A DNA stretch of 7,995 nucleotides from an uncultured Bacteroidales bacterium. Its GTDB lineage: Bacteria > Bacteroidota > Bacteroidia > Bacteroidales > Paludibacteraceae. The position numbers were made by a program, and so were the translations under genes. The first letter of the stretch is position 1, and every line of letters starts with the position of its first letter. The stretch spans positions 1-7,995 of the forward strand of contig CAMFEN010000039.1 of assembly GCA_945949375.1 (NCBI GenBank). Reading direction: 5' to 3'. The notes under the pieces were generated by a model, which did no database searches, was not told the DNA's origin, and saw nothing but the letters and a program-made list of their open reading frames with translations. Shown here piece by piece: positions 1 to 6,711 of this stretch.

Positions 1-582
1 TTGGTCTGCCTGCTGCAAGACGACAACCTCTGCGTTGTGGTAACCTTTCTCGGCGAAATACTTCTCTATCACGGTCTTGGCGTGGTCGGAGAGGTTGGGT
101 GTCATCTGGCTGCCGCTGCGGATACCTACTTTCACCTCCACATCTTCTTTCTCGCTCTTTTTCAGCCCGTTGTATATCACCTCCGACACCCTCGGACGCT
201 GCTTCAGCGCTATCTCCAGCCAAATCTTCTGCCCCTCAATCTTTTGGGCTTTTATCTTCACATCCGAGAAGAGTCCTTGCTTCCAGAAACGCTTTATTGC
301 CTTGGTTATCTGGTCGCCGGGTATCTCTATCTTGTCTCCCACTGCCAGTCCGGAGAAGCCGATGAGCACGAAGTCCTCGTAACTGTCTGCGCCGGTAACG
401 CTTATCCCTGCTATCTCGTAGGTCTTGCGCTGATACGTGTATTCTATCTCCGGCAGGGGCGCATCGGTGCTATCCGTCGCCATCATGTCTGCCACCGAGT
501 CAGCCACCACCTGCGCCCGCAGTGCGCCTGCCGTCAGCATGCAAAACAACAATATATATATATATCGACTATACGCCACCAT
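1..582 (-). CDS. bamA: BamA outer-membrane assembly factor, N-terminal part (runs off window)
   Basis: BamA is the central Omp85 protein of the BAM complex, which folds and inserts beta-barrel proteins into the outer membrane. Translating the minus strand from the ATG at 582 gives 194 residues open to the window edge. Residues 1-24 form a signal peptide (MVAYSRYIYILLF..., likely cleaved near ALRA-Q). A short acidic linker follows (about 25-50). A first POTRA domain spans about 54-130, with the typical GL-VGD turn and an IWLEIALKQRP end. A second starts near 131 (RVSEVIYNGLKKSEKEDVEVKVG) and includes EKYFAEKGYHNAEV. The remaining POTRA domains and the barrel lie outside the window. It starts 50 bp after the uppS stop, so the two are probably cotranscribed. 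A purine-rich GAAAGA lies directly before the ATG. In Bacteroidales bamA usually follows uppS, which supports the call over another Omp85 member such as TamA. Confidence 0.93.
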   Translation of the reverse strand, partial: MVAYSRYIYILLFCMLTAGALRAQVVADSVADMMATDSTDAPLPEIEYTYQRKTYEIAGISVTGADSYEDFVLIGFSGLAVGDKIEIPGDQITKAIKRFWKQGLFSDVKIKAQKIEGQKIWLEIALKQRPRVSEVIYNGLKKSEKEDVEVKVGIRSGSQMTPNLSDHAKTVIEKYFAEKGYHNAEVVVLQQADQ

Positions 583-590
583 TCTTTCAC

Positions 591-635
591 AATTTGTAAA
601 TTTGGAAATTTGAAAATTTGTAATTTACAAATTTA
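591..635. repeat. Octamer tandem repeat and palindrome between uppS and bamA
   Basis: Four imperfect octamers lie end to end on the plus strand: AATTTGTA (591-598), AATTTGGA (599-606), AATTTGAA (607-614) and AATTTGTA (615-622). They run into a perfect inverted repeat with 10-bp arms AAATTTGTAA (614-623) and TTACAAATTT (625-634) and a one-base centre. The right arm overlaps the uppS stop codon (633-635). The array fills most of the uppS-bamA spacer and ends just ahead of the bamA start. The minus-strand octamer TAAATTTG (628-635) fits the TAnnTTTG -7 consensus, but no partner element lies about 20 bp upstream, so I do not call a promoter here. Confidence 0.8.
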
Positions 636-1382
636 CACATTAACTGTCACTTGTTCGCTCGTTTTGCCGAATCGACGCTCGCGGTGTTGGTAATCCACAA
701 TCGCTTTGCAGAACTCTTCTTCCGTAAACTCGGGCCACAAGCAGTCTGTAAAATACAACTCCGAGTACGCCAACTGCCAAAGCAGGAAATTGCTTATCCG
801 CAACTCGCCGCTCGTCCGTATCAGCAGGTCAGGATCGGGCATACCCGCCGTAGTCATCAGCGATGATACTAATTCTTCGTTCACATCTTCTGCTTTCAAT
901 TCACCCGCCTGCGCCTTTCGCACTGCCTCTTGCATGGCGTTCGTTATCTCCCATCGCGCAGAGTAACTGAGGGCTATCACTAATCGCAACCCCGTGTTGC
1001 CGCTCGTCTCTTCCATACATTGCTCGAACTTGCGTTTAGCCCCCTCTGGTAAACGCTCCGTATCGCCTATGGTCAGCAGCCGCACATTGTTCTTCATCAG
1101 CGTAGGGGTCTCTTTGGCTATGGTATCTACCAGCAACGTCATCAGCGCATCCACTTCCTCCTTCGGGCGATTCCAATTCTCCGTGGAAAAGGTATAGAGG
1201 GTCAGATATTGAATACCCATCTCCGCTGCCGTCTCCGTGATACGGTGCACGGTCTCCACCCCTTGCTTATGCCCATACATACGTGCCAAACCCTGTTTCT
1301 TTGCCCACCTACCGTTACCATCCATGATGATAGCCACGTGCCGCGGCATACGCGATTTGTCTATTTGCGATTGATAGTTCAT
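633..1382 (-). CDS. uppS: Isoprenyl transferase (undecaprenyl diphosphate synthase)
   Basis: UppS is a cytoplasmic cis-prenyltransferase that condenses isopentenyl diphosphate onto farnesyl diphosphate to give C55 undecaprenyl diphosphate, the lipid carrier for peptidoglycan and O-antigen units. The 249 residues match the usual family length. Visible signatures are HVAIIMDGNGRWA (15-27) with catalytic Asp21 and the Asn23/Arg25/Trp26 cluster, YTFSTENWNRP (63-73), LSYSARWEI (138-146, the Bacteroidales form of the NYGGRxEI segment), and RTSGELRISNFLLWQ (189-203) followed by SELYF (207-211), which holds the diphosphate and Mg-binding arginines and Glu. The ATG at 1382 is preferred. Met12 (ATG at 1349) would remove only a variable leader and still keep the DGNGRW box. 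The gene ends in TAA and sits between the DUF6089 gene and bamA, the standard Bacteroidales envelope-biogenesis order. Confidence 0.97.
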   Translation of the reverse strand: MNYQSQIDKSRMPRHVAIIMDGNGRWAKKQGLARMYGHKQGVETVHRITETAAEMGIQYLTLYTFSTENWNRPKEEVDALMTLLVDTIAKETPTLMKNNVRLLTIGDTERLPEGAKRKFEQCMEETSGNTGLRLVIALSYSARWEITNAMQEAVRKAQAGELKAEDVNEELVSSLMTTAGMPDPDLLIRTSGELRISNFLLWQLAYSELYFTDCLWPEFTEEEFCKAIVDYQHRERRFGKTSEQVTVNV

Positions 1383-1388
1383 ATAGTA

Positions 1389-1409
1389 GTCAGTGGTTTG
1401 TGGTTAGTG
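1389..1409. repeat. Heptamer tandem repeat in the uppS leader
   Basis: Read on the minus strand, three 7-bp units lie head to tail just upstream of the uppS ATG: CACTAAC (1403-1409), CACAAAC (1396-1402) and CACTGAC (1389-1395). A decayed fourth unit, TACTATA (1382-1388), touches the start codon. The spacer from the DUF6089 stop to uppS is 81 bp. Apart from this array and a weak promoter-like octamer it shows nothing recognisable. Confidence 0.7.
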
Positions 1410-1414
1410 CTTAG

Positions 1415-1422
1415 CAAAATTA
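1415..1422 (-). promoter_or_regulatory. Weak candidate -7 box upstream of uppS
   Basis: The minus-strand octamer TAATTTTG fits the Bacteroidetes -7 consensus TAnnTTTG and would place transcription start about 25 nt ahead of uppS. No TTTG-type -33 element is found at the usual distance of roughly 20 bp. The sequence is AT-rich and a chance match is plausible. It could give uppS-bamA a secondary promoter inside the operon, but the evidence is slight. Confidence 0.25.
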
Positions 1423-1463
1423 ATGATAAATTACACGATAATTACAGTCTCTCAACTTATCTC

Positions 1464-2195
1464 TCACTCGCACAGTGCACAAATTTTCCTGTCTTGTGCA
1501 AACTCAAAAACTATGCCAACCGTGAGTTGCGCGGTAACATCATTATTCAAAAAATTACTTCCGTTCAAGTTATGTGCATTATTTATAGCATCTATACCTT
1601 CCAGATTATCAGCAAAATATACGTTGTGTTGCCATGCGGCTTGCAACTGCCATCTATCTGCTATTTTCCACTTCAAACCCAATACGAAAGGCACATACAC
1701 TTGCACCACCGGACTATACCCTCGCCATACCCAATTCTTCTCCATACACATTCCGATGCCTATTCCCACACCAATATAAGGCGTTATCGGCTTTATCCGC
1801 TCATCGTATTGACGTGCCCCGAACCGAAAAAAATTAAACTCCCCCACTACATCCACATTCACCATCTGCGTTTCCCAAGTCTGTCCGGGTGCGCAGGCGT
1901 CCCCGCCTGCTATCACTGTGGACGCGGGCGTCTCGCCCGCGGTAAACTGTCCCTTGATATGGTGCGCCATGCCCTTCACTTGCAGTGCCCATCGCTGGTC
2001 GAACTTGTAGCGAAAATGCAAACCATACGCCTCGCGCACATCCTGAAACACATATTCAGTCGCATCGCCCACATAGTATCCGCAACCTCCTTGCAATCCC
2101 AACTCGCAACGATACATCCGCTCTGTCTGCGCGCTCGCGCTCATTGCCCAAGCAGCAAACGTCCACAATACGATATTTCGCAACTTTTTATCCAA
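1464..2195 (-). CDS. DUF6089-like outer-membrane beta-barrel protein
   Basis: A 243-residue protein with a clear signal peptide (residues 1-22, cleavage likely at SASA-Q). Alternating aromatic and hydrophobic strands follow, such as CELGLQGGCGYYVGDAT, YGLHFRYKFDQRWALQVKG, ITPYIGVGIGIGM, YVPFVLGLKWKIADRWQLQAAW and AQLTVGIVFEF, as in small eight-stranded porin-like barrels. The family resemblance and its place directly before uppS and bamA point to the DUF6089 group, whose function is unknown. A role in envelope assembly is inference from context. The start is TTG: the codon two upstream is TAG, and the next in-frame ATG (Met18) would destroy the signal peptide. Two things are odd. Residues 86-104 are encoded by a GC-rich palindromic element. 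The protein also continues past the expected C-terminal barrel strand with AQDRKICALCE, so the usual terminal aromatic is not at the end. It is the first gene after a strong promoter and ends in TGA. Confidence 0.8.
   Translation of the reverse strand: MDKKLRNIVLWTFAAWAMSASAQTERMYRCELGLQGGCGYYVGDATEYVFQDVREAYGLHFRYKFDQRWALQVKGMAHHIKGQFTAGETPASTVIAGGDACAPGQTWETQMVNVDVVGEFNFFRFGARQYDERIKPITPYIGVGIGIGMCMEKNWVWRGYSPVVQVYVPFVLGLKWKIADRWQLQAAWQHNVYFADNLEGIDAINNAHNLNGSNFLNNDVTAQLTVGIVFEFAQDRKICALCE
1893..1941. repeat. GC-rich double palindrome inside the DUF6089 gene
   Basis: Two perfect inverted repeats are separated by a 12-bp spacer. The first has 7-bp arms GCAGGCG (1893-1899) and CGCCTGC (1904-1910) around TCCC. 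The second has 8-bp arms CGCGGGCG (1923-1930) and CGCCCGCG (1934-1941) around TCT. Together with its flanks the element encodes about residues 86-104 of the barrel protein (AGETPASTVIAGGDACAPG) and keeps the frame. It is much richer in G+C than the surrounding gene. Its form, two unequal GC hairpins joined by a short spacer, suggests a dispersed palindromic repeat that inserted in frame, probably into a surface loop. No second copy is present in this window. Confidence 0.75.
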
Positions 2196-2222
2196 TGCCT
2201 ACAATTCTCCAAAATGAGCGTG

Positions 2223-2254
2223 CAAAGATACTAAAAAAATACGGAATTTCCAAA
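2223..2254 (-). promoter_or_regulatory. Bacteroidetes-type promoter for DUF6089-uppS-bamA
   Basis: On the minus strand a -33 element TTTG (2251-2254) is followed after exactly 20 bp by TATCTTTG (2223-2230), a perfect match to the -7 consensus TAnnTTTG used by the primary sigma factor of Bacteroidetes. Transcription should start near 2216-2218, giving a leader of about 20 nt before the TTG start of the DUF6089 gene. A GGAG lies in that leader, 11 nt before the TTG. The surrounding DNA is strongly AT-rich, as expected of a promoter. Confidence 0.75.
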
Positions 2255-2269
2255 TATAAAGCATACAAA

Positions 2270-2307
2270 ATAAAAAAAAGCGCCATTTTTACCAAAAAAT
2301 TAACGCT
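2270..2307 (-). terminator. Probable intrinsic terminator after radA
   Basis: Read on the minus strand: AGCG, then ATTTTT, a four-base loop TGGT, AAAAAT and CGCT, with a small internal loop (TTA against GG), followed directly by a run of seven more T residues and then ATTTT. This is a bipartite stem of about 10 bp with a U-rich tail. It lies about 130 nt beyond the radA stop and just upstream of the promoter for the next operon, so it separates the two blocks. The AT-rich upper stem makes it weaker than a classical terminator. The rest of the 239-bp spacer (2196-2434) shows no gene. Confidence 0.55.
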
Positions 2308-2434
2308 CCACACGATTTTGACAAAATGACACTTGCACATTCAGAGGTAATTCTAAGGGTAAAGAAAGGGTCTAATAAGGGGCTAAGCGTTTTCACGAAG
2401 ATATCATATTGCCACCAAATCTCGTCCTTTGATA

Positions 2435-3826
2435 TCATTTCTGTATCAACAGGCGGAAAGCGTCTGCCACTTTGCCTACGGCGACCACCTCTATTTGGAA
2501 GCGTTTAGACAAGCCCTGTTGCTGCTGCTCGGGGATGATGATACGGCGGAAACCCAACTTCTCCGCCTCCTGTATGCGTTGCTCTATGCGGTTTACAGGA
2601 CGAATCTCGCCTGCCAAGCCCACCTCGCCCGTCAGGCAGGTGTCGGCATCGAGCGCGATATCCATGTTCGATGATAGCACCGCAGCCAGCACTGCCAAGT
2701 CTATCGCAGGGTCGTTCACCCGCAAGCCGCCGGCGATATTCAGAAACACATCTTTCTGCAGCAACTTAAAGCCTACGCGCTTCTCCAACACGGCAAGGAG
2801 CATGTTCAGCCTGCGGCTGTCGAAGCCCGTACAAGAGCGTTGCGGCGTGCCGTAAGCCGCAGAAGATACCAACGCCTGCACCTCTATCAGGAAGGGGCGC
2901 ACTCCCTCCACCGCTGCCGCGATGGCGATGCCCGACAAGCCCTCGCGCGCCGTAGAGAGCAACATCTCGCTCGGGTTGGTAACCTCGCGCAAACCGTCTT
3001 GCCGCATCTCGTAGATGCCCAATTCCGAGGTGCTGCCGAAGCGGTTCTTCTGGCTGCGAAGCATGCGATACATATAGTGTTGGTCGCCCTCAAACTGCAG
3101 CACCGTGTCCACGATATGCTCCAGCACTTTCGGACCTGCCAGCGAACCTTCTTTGTTGATATGCCCGATGATGAAGAAGGGTATATTTTGCTCTTTGGCA
3201 AACTGCAAGATGCGTGTAGCGCACTCGCGCACTTGGCTCAGACTGCCAATGCTCGCCTCCACGCCCTCGCTGCCGACGGTCTGTATTGAGTCTATCACCA
3301 CCACCTCAGGCTGCAACTCCTTCACGCAACCTAATATGCGCTCGAGGCTGGTCTCGCTCATGATAAACAGGTTATCCGCCTTGCCTGCCAAGCGCTCTGC
3401 CCGCAGTTTCAGTTGCCGTTCGCTCTCCTCGCCGCTGGCATAAAAGGTCTTGCGCTCACCAATCTACAGCAGCACTTGCAGTGCCAACGTCGATTTGCCT
3501 ATCCCGGGCTCACCGCCGAGCAACACAAGCGACCCGGGCACTAATCCCCCGCCCAGCACACGGTTCAGTTCCCCGTTGTGCATGTCTATCCGCATCTCCT
3601 CTGTGGCTTCTATCTCCTGTATCTTCTGCGGCATGCTGTTGCCGCGCGCGCGAATCCCTTTGCTGCCGCTGCCGAACAAACCGCTGCCTGTGCCGCTCGC
3701 AGTGTAAGCATCTTCCACTTCCTCCTCATAGGTGCCCCATTCGCCACATACAGGGCAGCGACCTAACATCTGCGGTGCCTTCGCCCCGCAGTTTGAACAG
3801 ATATATGTAATTTTCGGCTTTGCCAT
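2435..3826 (-). pseudogene. radA: DNA repair protein RadA, full-length frame broken by one amber codon
   Basis: RadA (Sms) is a RecA-like, DnaB-type ATPase that extends recombination intermediates by branch migration. From the ATG at 3826 the frame encodes 463 residues, the usual family length, but codon 121 (3464-3466) is TAG. Ahead of it are the zinc finger (Cys10/Cys13 and Cys24/Cys27) and the Walker A motif GEPGIGKST (105-113). After it the same frame continues without shift through SGEESERQLKLRAERL, Walker B VVVIDS (about 175-180), the RadA signature KNRFG (260-264) and the Lon-like C-terminal domain (GFKLLQKDVFLNIAGGLRVNDPAIDLA..., GEVGLAGEIRPVNRIEQRI). Homologues carry Arg, Lys or Gln at this position, so a single CAG-to-TAG change explains it. 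A 120-residue product would lack Walker B and KNRFG. It starts 6 bp after the rnz stop. The causes to separate are a base-call error, a fresh nonsense mutation and suppressed readthrough. Confidence 0.93.
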
Positions 3827-3832
3827 AGGATG

Positions 3833-4660
3833 TTAGTTATTTGGAGTAATCGGAGCTATCGGAGTATTCTGAGTATTCAGCGTGTAGGTTTTTCGCTCTT
3901 CGGCTAAGAGGGTGTTCTCGAAGATGGGTTTTGCCTCTTTGAGGAAGAGGCTTTGGTCGAGTACGCGAGCGGAGAAATGCCCGATTATCAGTTGCTTGAC
4001 CTGCGCTTTCCGCGCTATCGTTGCCGCCTCGGCTGCCGTGGAGTGCATCACCACCTTGCAGCGGTCTGCCTGCTCTTGTAGGAAAGTTGCCTCGTGGTAG
4101 AGCGTCTCCACGCCCTCAATGATAGGCAGTATCTTCTCGCTGTACATCGTGTCGGAGCAGTAGGCATAGCGCTTCACGGGCTCGGTGTCGCGGTGGTGCT
4201 CCGTGAAGAGAAAGCCGCAGCAGGGCACGGAATGCTTGAGCGGAATCGTCTCCACCGATACCGTCCTGTCTTCGAATACCACCTCGTGCTTGCGCGGATT
4301 GATGGCATGGAAAATCACCTCGTAAGGCAGGTCGCTGCAATAGTAATCCAACCACGGGCGCAACAACCCCTCTAAGTCTGCGTGGGCGTAGATATGCATG
4401 GGCTGCGTGCGACGGAGCATACCTAAGGTAGATAGCAATCCTATCAAGCCGAAGCAGTGGTCGCCATGCAAGTGCGAGATGAAGATATTGTACAGCCGCG
4501 CCGTCCGTGTCCCGAGGCGTTGCATGGTAATCTGCACACCCTCGCCACAGTCAATCATAAACGACTTGTCGCACAAATCCAGTATCTGCCCCGATGGCGA
4601 GTTCGTCATCGTCGGCTTCGCACTACCGCAACCTAATATGGTCAGTTTGCAATCAGACAT
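3833..4660 (-). CDS. rnz: Ribonuclease Z
   Basis: RNase Z is a cytoplasmic zinc-dependent metallo-beta-lactamase-fold endonuclease that trims the 3' trailer from tRNA precursors. The 275-residue protein has the full metal site: HLHGDH (63-68, the HxHxDH motif), His143 in LKHSVP, Asp170 in YCSDT, the HEAT box at 189-192, His206 in MHST and His228 in GHFSARV. The N-terminal ILGCGSAKPT and MIDCGEG are also typical. The ATG at 4660 puts the first beta strand right at the N terminus. It is shorter than many RNase Z proteins of about 305 residues. Its last 14 residues (262-275) are a repeat-encoded Asn/Thr/Pro/Ile-rich tail absent from the fold. It lies 54 bp after the DUF4954 gene and 6 bp before radA, so cotranscription is likely. 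Confidence 0.95.
   Translation of the reverse strand: MSDCKLTILGCGSAKPTMTNSPSGQILDLCDKSFMIDCGEGVQITMQRLGTRTARLYNIFISHLHGDHCFGLIGLLSTLGMLRRTQPMHIYAHADLEGLLRPWLDYYCSDLPYEVIFHAINPRKHEVVFEDRTVSVETIPLKHSVPCCGFLFTEHHRDTEPVKRYAYCSDTMYSEKILPIIEGVETLYHEATFLQEQADRCKVVMHSTAAEAATIARKAQVKQLIIGHFSARVLDQSLFLKEAKPIFENTLLAEERKTYTLNTQNTPIAPITPNN
3842..3877. repeat. 9-bp coding tandem repeat at the 3' end of rnz
   Basis: Four 9-bp units lie end to end on the minus strand: AATACTCAG (3869-3877), AATACTCCG (3860-3868), ATAGCTCCG (3851-3859) and ATTACTCCA (3842-3850). They encode the tripeptides NTQ, NTP, IAP and ITP just before the final NN and the TAA stop. The period is a multiple of three, so it preserves the rnz frame. 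It also occupies the junction with radA, 16 bp upstream of the radA ATG. Confidence 0.85.
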
Positions 4661-4680
4661 GGGACAATTTACAATTTAAT

Positions 4681-4715
4681 CAACTCTCAACACTAAACAC
4701 TCAACTCTCAACACT
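4681..4715. repeat. Five heptamers between DUF4954 gene and rnz
   Basis: On the minus strand five 7-bp units follow each other: AGTGTTG (4709-4715), AGAGTTG (4702-4708), AGTGTTT (4695-4701), AGTGTTG (4688-4694) and AGAGTTG (4681-4687). This also appears as a perfect 15-bp direct repeat with a 21-bp period. The first unit overlaps the stop codon of the DUF4954 gene (4715-4717). The rest of the 54-bp spacer is AT-rich (AATTTACAATTTAA on the plus strand, 4666-4679), then GGGA directly before the rnz start. Confidence 0.85.
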
Positions 4716-6694
4716 CAAATCAATTGCGCTAACTTTGCTTTTACACTTTCTCCCAAGGCGGTCTTTCGGTCGATATGCTCGAGCACGGCTTTCACAAAGG
4801 AGTTGCTCTCGAAGGAGCCGCGCACAGACTCGAAGTCGGCTTGCTGCTGCGAGCGGTCGCCGTCCACACCGAAGCCGGTGCGGCTGTTGAGGTCGAACTC
4901 CTTGCGCGCATCGTCATAGACCATTCTATCCAGTCTAACAACGGCATTCTGCCAATCGTCTATCGACTTGAGCACCTGCTCTACACTCACTTCTGCCACT
5001 GTGCAGCCCCATATCTGCTCCAGTTTCTCCGCTGCCCAAGTCCACTCGTAGGAGTAGTAGCGCTCGTGCATCTCGCGGAAACGCTCTTGTATCTGCTCGT
5101 ACGTCATGCCGCCCTGCTCTATGTCGTCCATCAGGCGCGTTACCTCCGAGCGAGGAGCTATCAAGCCTGCCAAGTCCACCCAGTCTCCCTTGCCCACGGC
5201 GCTATCGGGTTGCAAAGCAGTCCGCAGGTCAGCAAGGCTGTGGATGTCTGCTTTCTCAATACGCGAGATAAGCGAGTTGCCTAAGAACTTCGCAATACCG
5301 ATACTATATAGTTCGCGCCCGTGCGTGAGTGAGGAGTTGCGTATCTTGCAGTTGTTGTAGCCATAGACCTCGGTGTTTTCGCCACTCAGTTGCTGCAACT
5401 CGTTCAGCACCTCGCGCCCGCGCCACATCTTCTGCACGGTATAGGGCGAGAGCAGATTGAAGTTGATAAAGTCCAACTTATCAGGGTCTTTACGGTTGTC
5501 GCGCTTGGGCCATTTCTGCGCATCGCGGATAGTGCCTACCGTGCGAAGGTTTGCGCCCGGCACGAGGTACGACTCCGATTGATTCTCTATCAGGTAGGAG
5601 AACGGCAGTTCGCTGGTGTCGGCGTGGTGGGTATGGCGCCCCATCACGAGCGAGAAAGCACCTATCTTCGAGGGCCAGAGCAGGTAACTGTCGGAGGTGG
5701 TCTTCGCCCCGCGCTCCGCGATGCCTTGGTGGATAGGACCTAACTTGTACATGTGGTTCGACTGGTTACTGCCCGAGCCGGCGTTCAAGAAGGAGAACAT
5801 ACCCGCTATAAGCAAGGTCGATTTGTGGTGGGTTACCGTGTAGGGACCAGCGAAGATAGCGCATGCCTCACCGTGCATGCCTTGGCAGTTGCTGAAAAAG
5901 AGCGATTCGCCTGCCGAGTAGTGCTTGTCGAAGATACAGCCTTGCCCCACGAAGCACTTGTCCACCAGCGTCGAGTCGCCTATCTCCACGCCCGAGGAGA
6001 TGATGAAATCGGTGCATTTCACGCCGCTGCCCAACTTCACGGGTGCGGCAGCATTGGAGTTGACGGAGCCGTTTTTCAGACGCGACACGCCTACCAACTG
6101 TGCGTTGTCGCCAATGCGCACATTCTTGATACTGCCGCAGTTGAGGATACAAACATTGTTGCCTATCGAGCCCATCGTGTCGGCTTGCGTCTCTGCGTAG
6201 TCGTCCACCATCTTCTCCAGTGTCTCTATAAGCACAGGGCGGTGGCGATAGAGCGTCATCACATAGGCGAGGCTCGCGCTCAGGCGGTCAAAGATAGGAA
6301 TCTCTCTGCCCCCGCCCTCGTTCATCACGGGCACACGCACACCGTTGCCGAAAGTGGTCTTGCCGTCCACGAGGATGGAGTTCACATTCTCGATACAGGT
6401 GTCGTTGCCGATGCGGTAGTTAGCGATGTAGTTGTGGATATTGTAGAGGTGCACATTGTCGCCTATCTCGCAGTTATGGAGCATGGCATGCTGTATGCCG
6501 GCATGCACACTCAGCCCGCCCGGGAGGGCAAACTCGCGGTTGAAAACGCCCATCTTCACCGTGCCGGAGAACTGTACATCGCGCACGAAAGTAGCGTCGA
6601 AGCCGTCTTTCACCCATACCTCGCGCCAGTTCTTAGCCGTGCAGCCTTGCGCTATCAGTTGCGCTTGCTCTATGTCTGTTAGGTTTCTAAACAT
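4715..6694 (-). CDS. DUF4954 family protein with left-handed beta-helix repeats
   Basis: This 659-residue protein is recognised as a DUF4954 member from its highly characteristic middle section: FAGPYTVTHHKSTLLIAGMF (281-300), NAGSGSNQSNHMYKLGPIHQG (304-324), LVMGRHTHHADTSELPFSYLIE (349-370) and TIRDAQKWPKRDNRKDP (388-404). Hexapeptide-type repeats with IGDN, IGND, IGNN and VEIGD turns run from about 75 to 250, indicating a left-handed beta-helix as in acyl- and nucleotidyltransferases such as LpxA or GlmU. The C-terminal third is helical and ends in a conserved-looking TGFGVDGD...FESVRGSFESNSFVKAVLEHI segment. There is no signal peptide, so it is probably cytoplasmic. The length fits the family as I recall it (about 650-670). 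The biochemical function is unknown to me; a sugar-nucleotide or acyl-transfer role is only an inference from the fold. The ATG at 6694 has CTCCTATT ahead of it; the stop is TGA. Confidence 0.88.
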   Translation of the reverse strand: MFRNLTDIEQAQLIAQGCTAKNWREVWVKDGFDATFVRDVQFSGTVKMGVFNREFALPGGLSVHAGIQHAMLHNCEIGDNVHLYNIHNYIANYRIGNDTCIENVNSILVDGKTTFGNGVRVPVMNEGGGREIPIFDRLSASLAYVMTLYRHRPVLIETLEKMVDDYAETQADTMGSIGNNVCILNCGSIKNVRIGDNAQLVGVSRLKNGSVNSNAAAPVKLGSGVKCTDFIISSGVEIGDSTLVDKCFVGQGCIFDKHYSAGESLFFSNCQGMHGEACAIFAGPYTVTHHKSTLLIAGMFSFLNAGSGSNQSNHMYKLGPIHQGIAERGAKTTSDSYLLWPSKIGAFSLVMGRHTHHADTSELPFSYLIENQSESYLVPGANLRTVGTIRDAQKWPKRDNRKDPDKLDFINFNLLSPYTVQKMWRGREVLNELQQLSGENTEVYGYNNCKIRNSSLTHGRELYSIGIAKFLGNSLISRIEKADIHSLADLRTALQPDSAVGKGDWVDLAGLIAPRSEVTRLMDDIEQGGMTYEQIQERFREMHERYYSYEWTWAAEKLEQIWGCTVAEVSVEQVLKSIDDWQNAVVRLDRMVYDDARKEFDLNSRTGFGVDGDRSQQQADFESVRGSFESNSFVKAVLEHIDRKTALGESVKAKLAQLI

Positions 6695-6711
6695 AATAGG
6701 AGAATTTAGAT

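Noticed and set aside
628..635. TAAATTTG as a bamA promoter
   Set aside because: It matches the -7 consensus only because the whole spacer is an AATTTG-type repeat; no TTTG element lies about 20 bp upstream, and bamA is close behind uppS.
1..693. Plus-strand open frame of 230 codons at the left edge
   Set aside because: The minus strand here encodes an unmistakable BamA signal peptide and POTRA domains; the plus frame is a shadow and even runs through the AT-rich repeat spacer.
1209..2234. Plus-strand open frame of 341 codons covering uppS and DUF6089 regions
   Set aside because: It runs antisense through two real genes and their spacer, with a low-complexity His/Leu/Tyr/Pro-rich translation and no recognisable domain.
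2400..2436. Inverted repeat GATATCA/TGATATC around the radA stop codon as a terminator
   Set aside because: The arms are only 7 bp with a 23-nt loop, GATATC is itself palindromic, and no T run follows.
2435..3391. Separate downstream gene for the C-terminal part of RadA starting at TTG 3391
   Set aside because: The TTG lies in the middle of the conserved SGEES...RAERL region. It is simply the first possible start after the amber codon, so the two pieces are treated as one interrupted gene.
5753..6682. Long plus-strand open frame of 309 codons opposite the DUF4954 gene
   Set aside because: It is antisense to a clearly recognisable protein family member; its translation has no motifs or domain pattern and is best explained by codon bias on the other strand.
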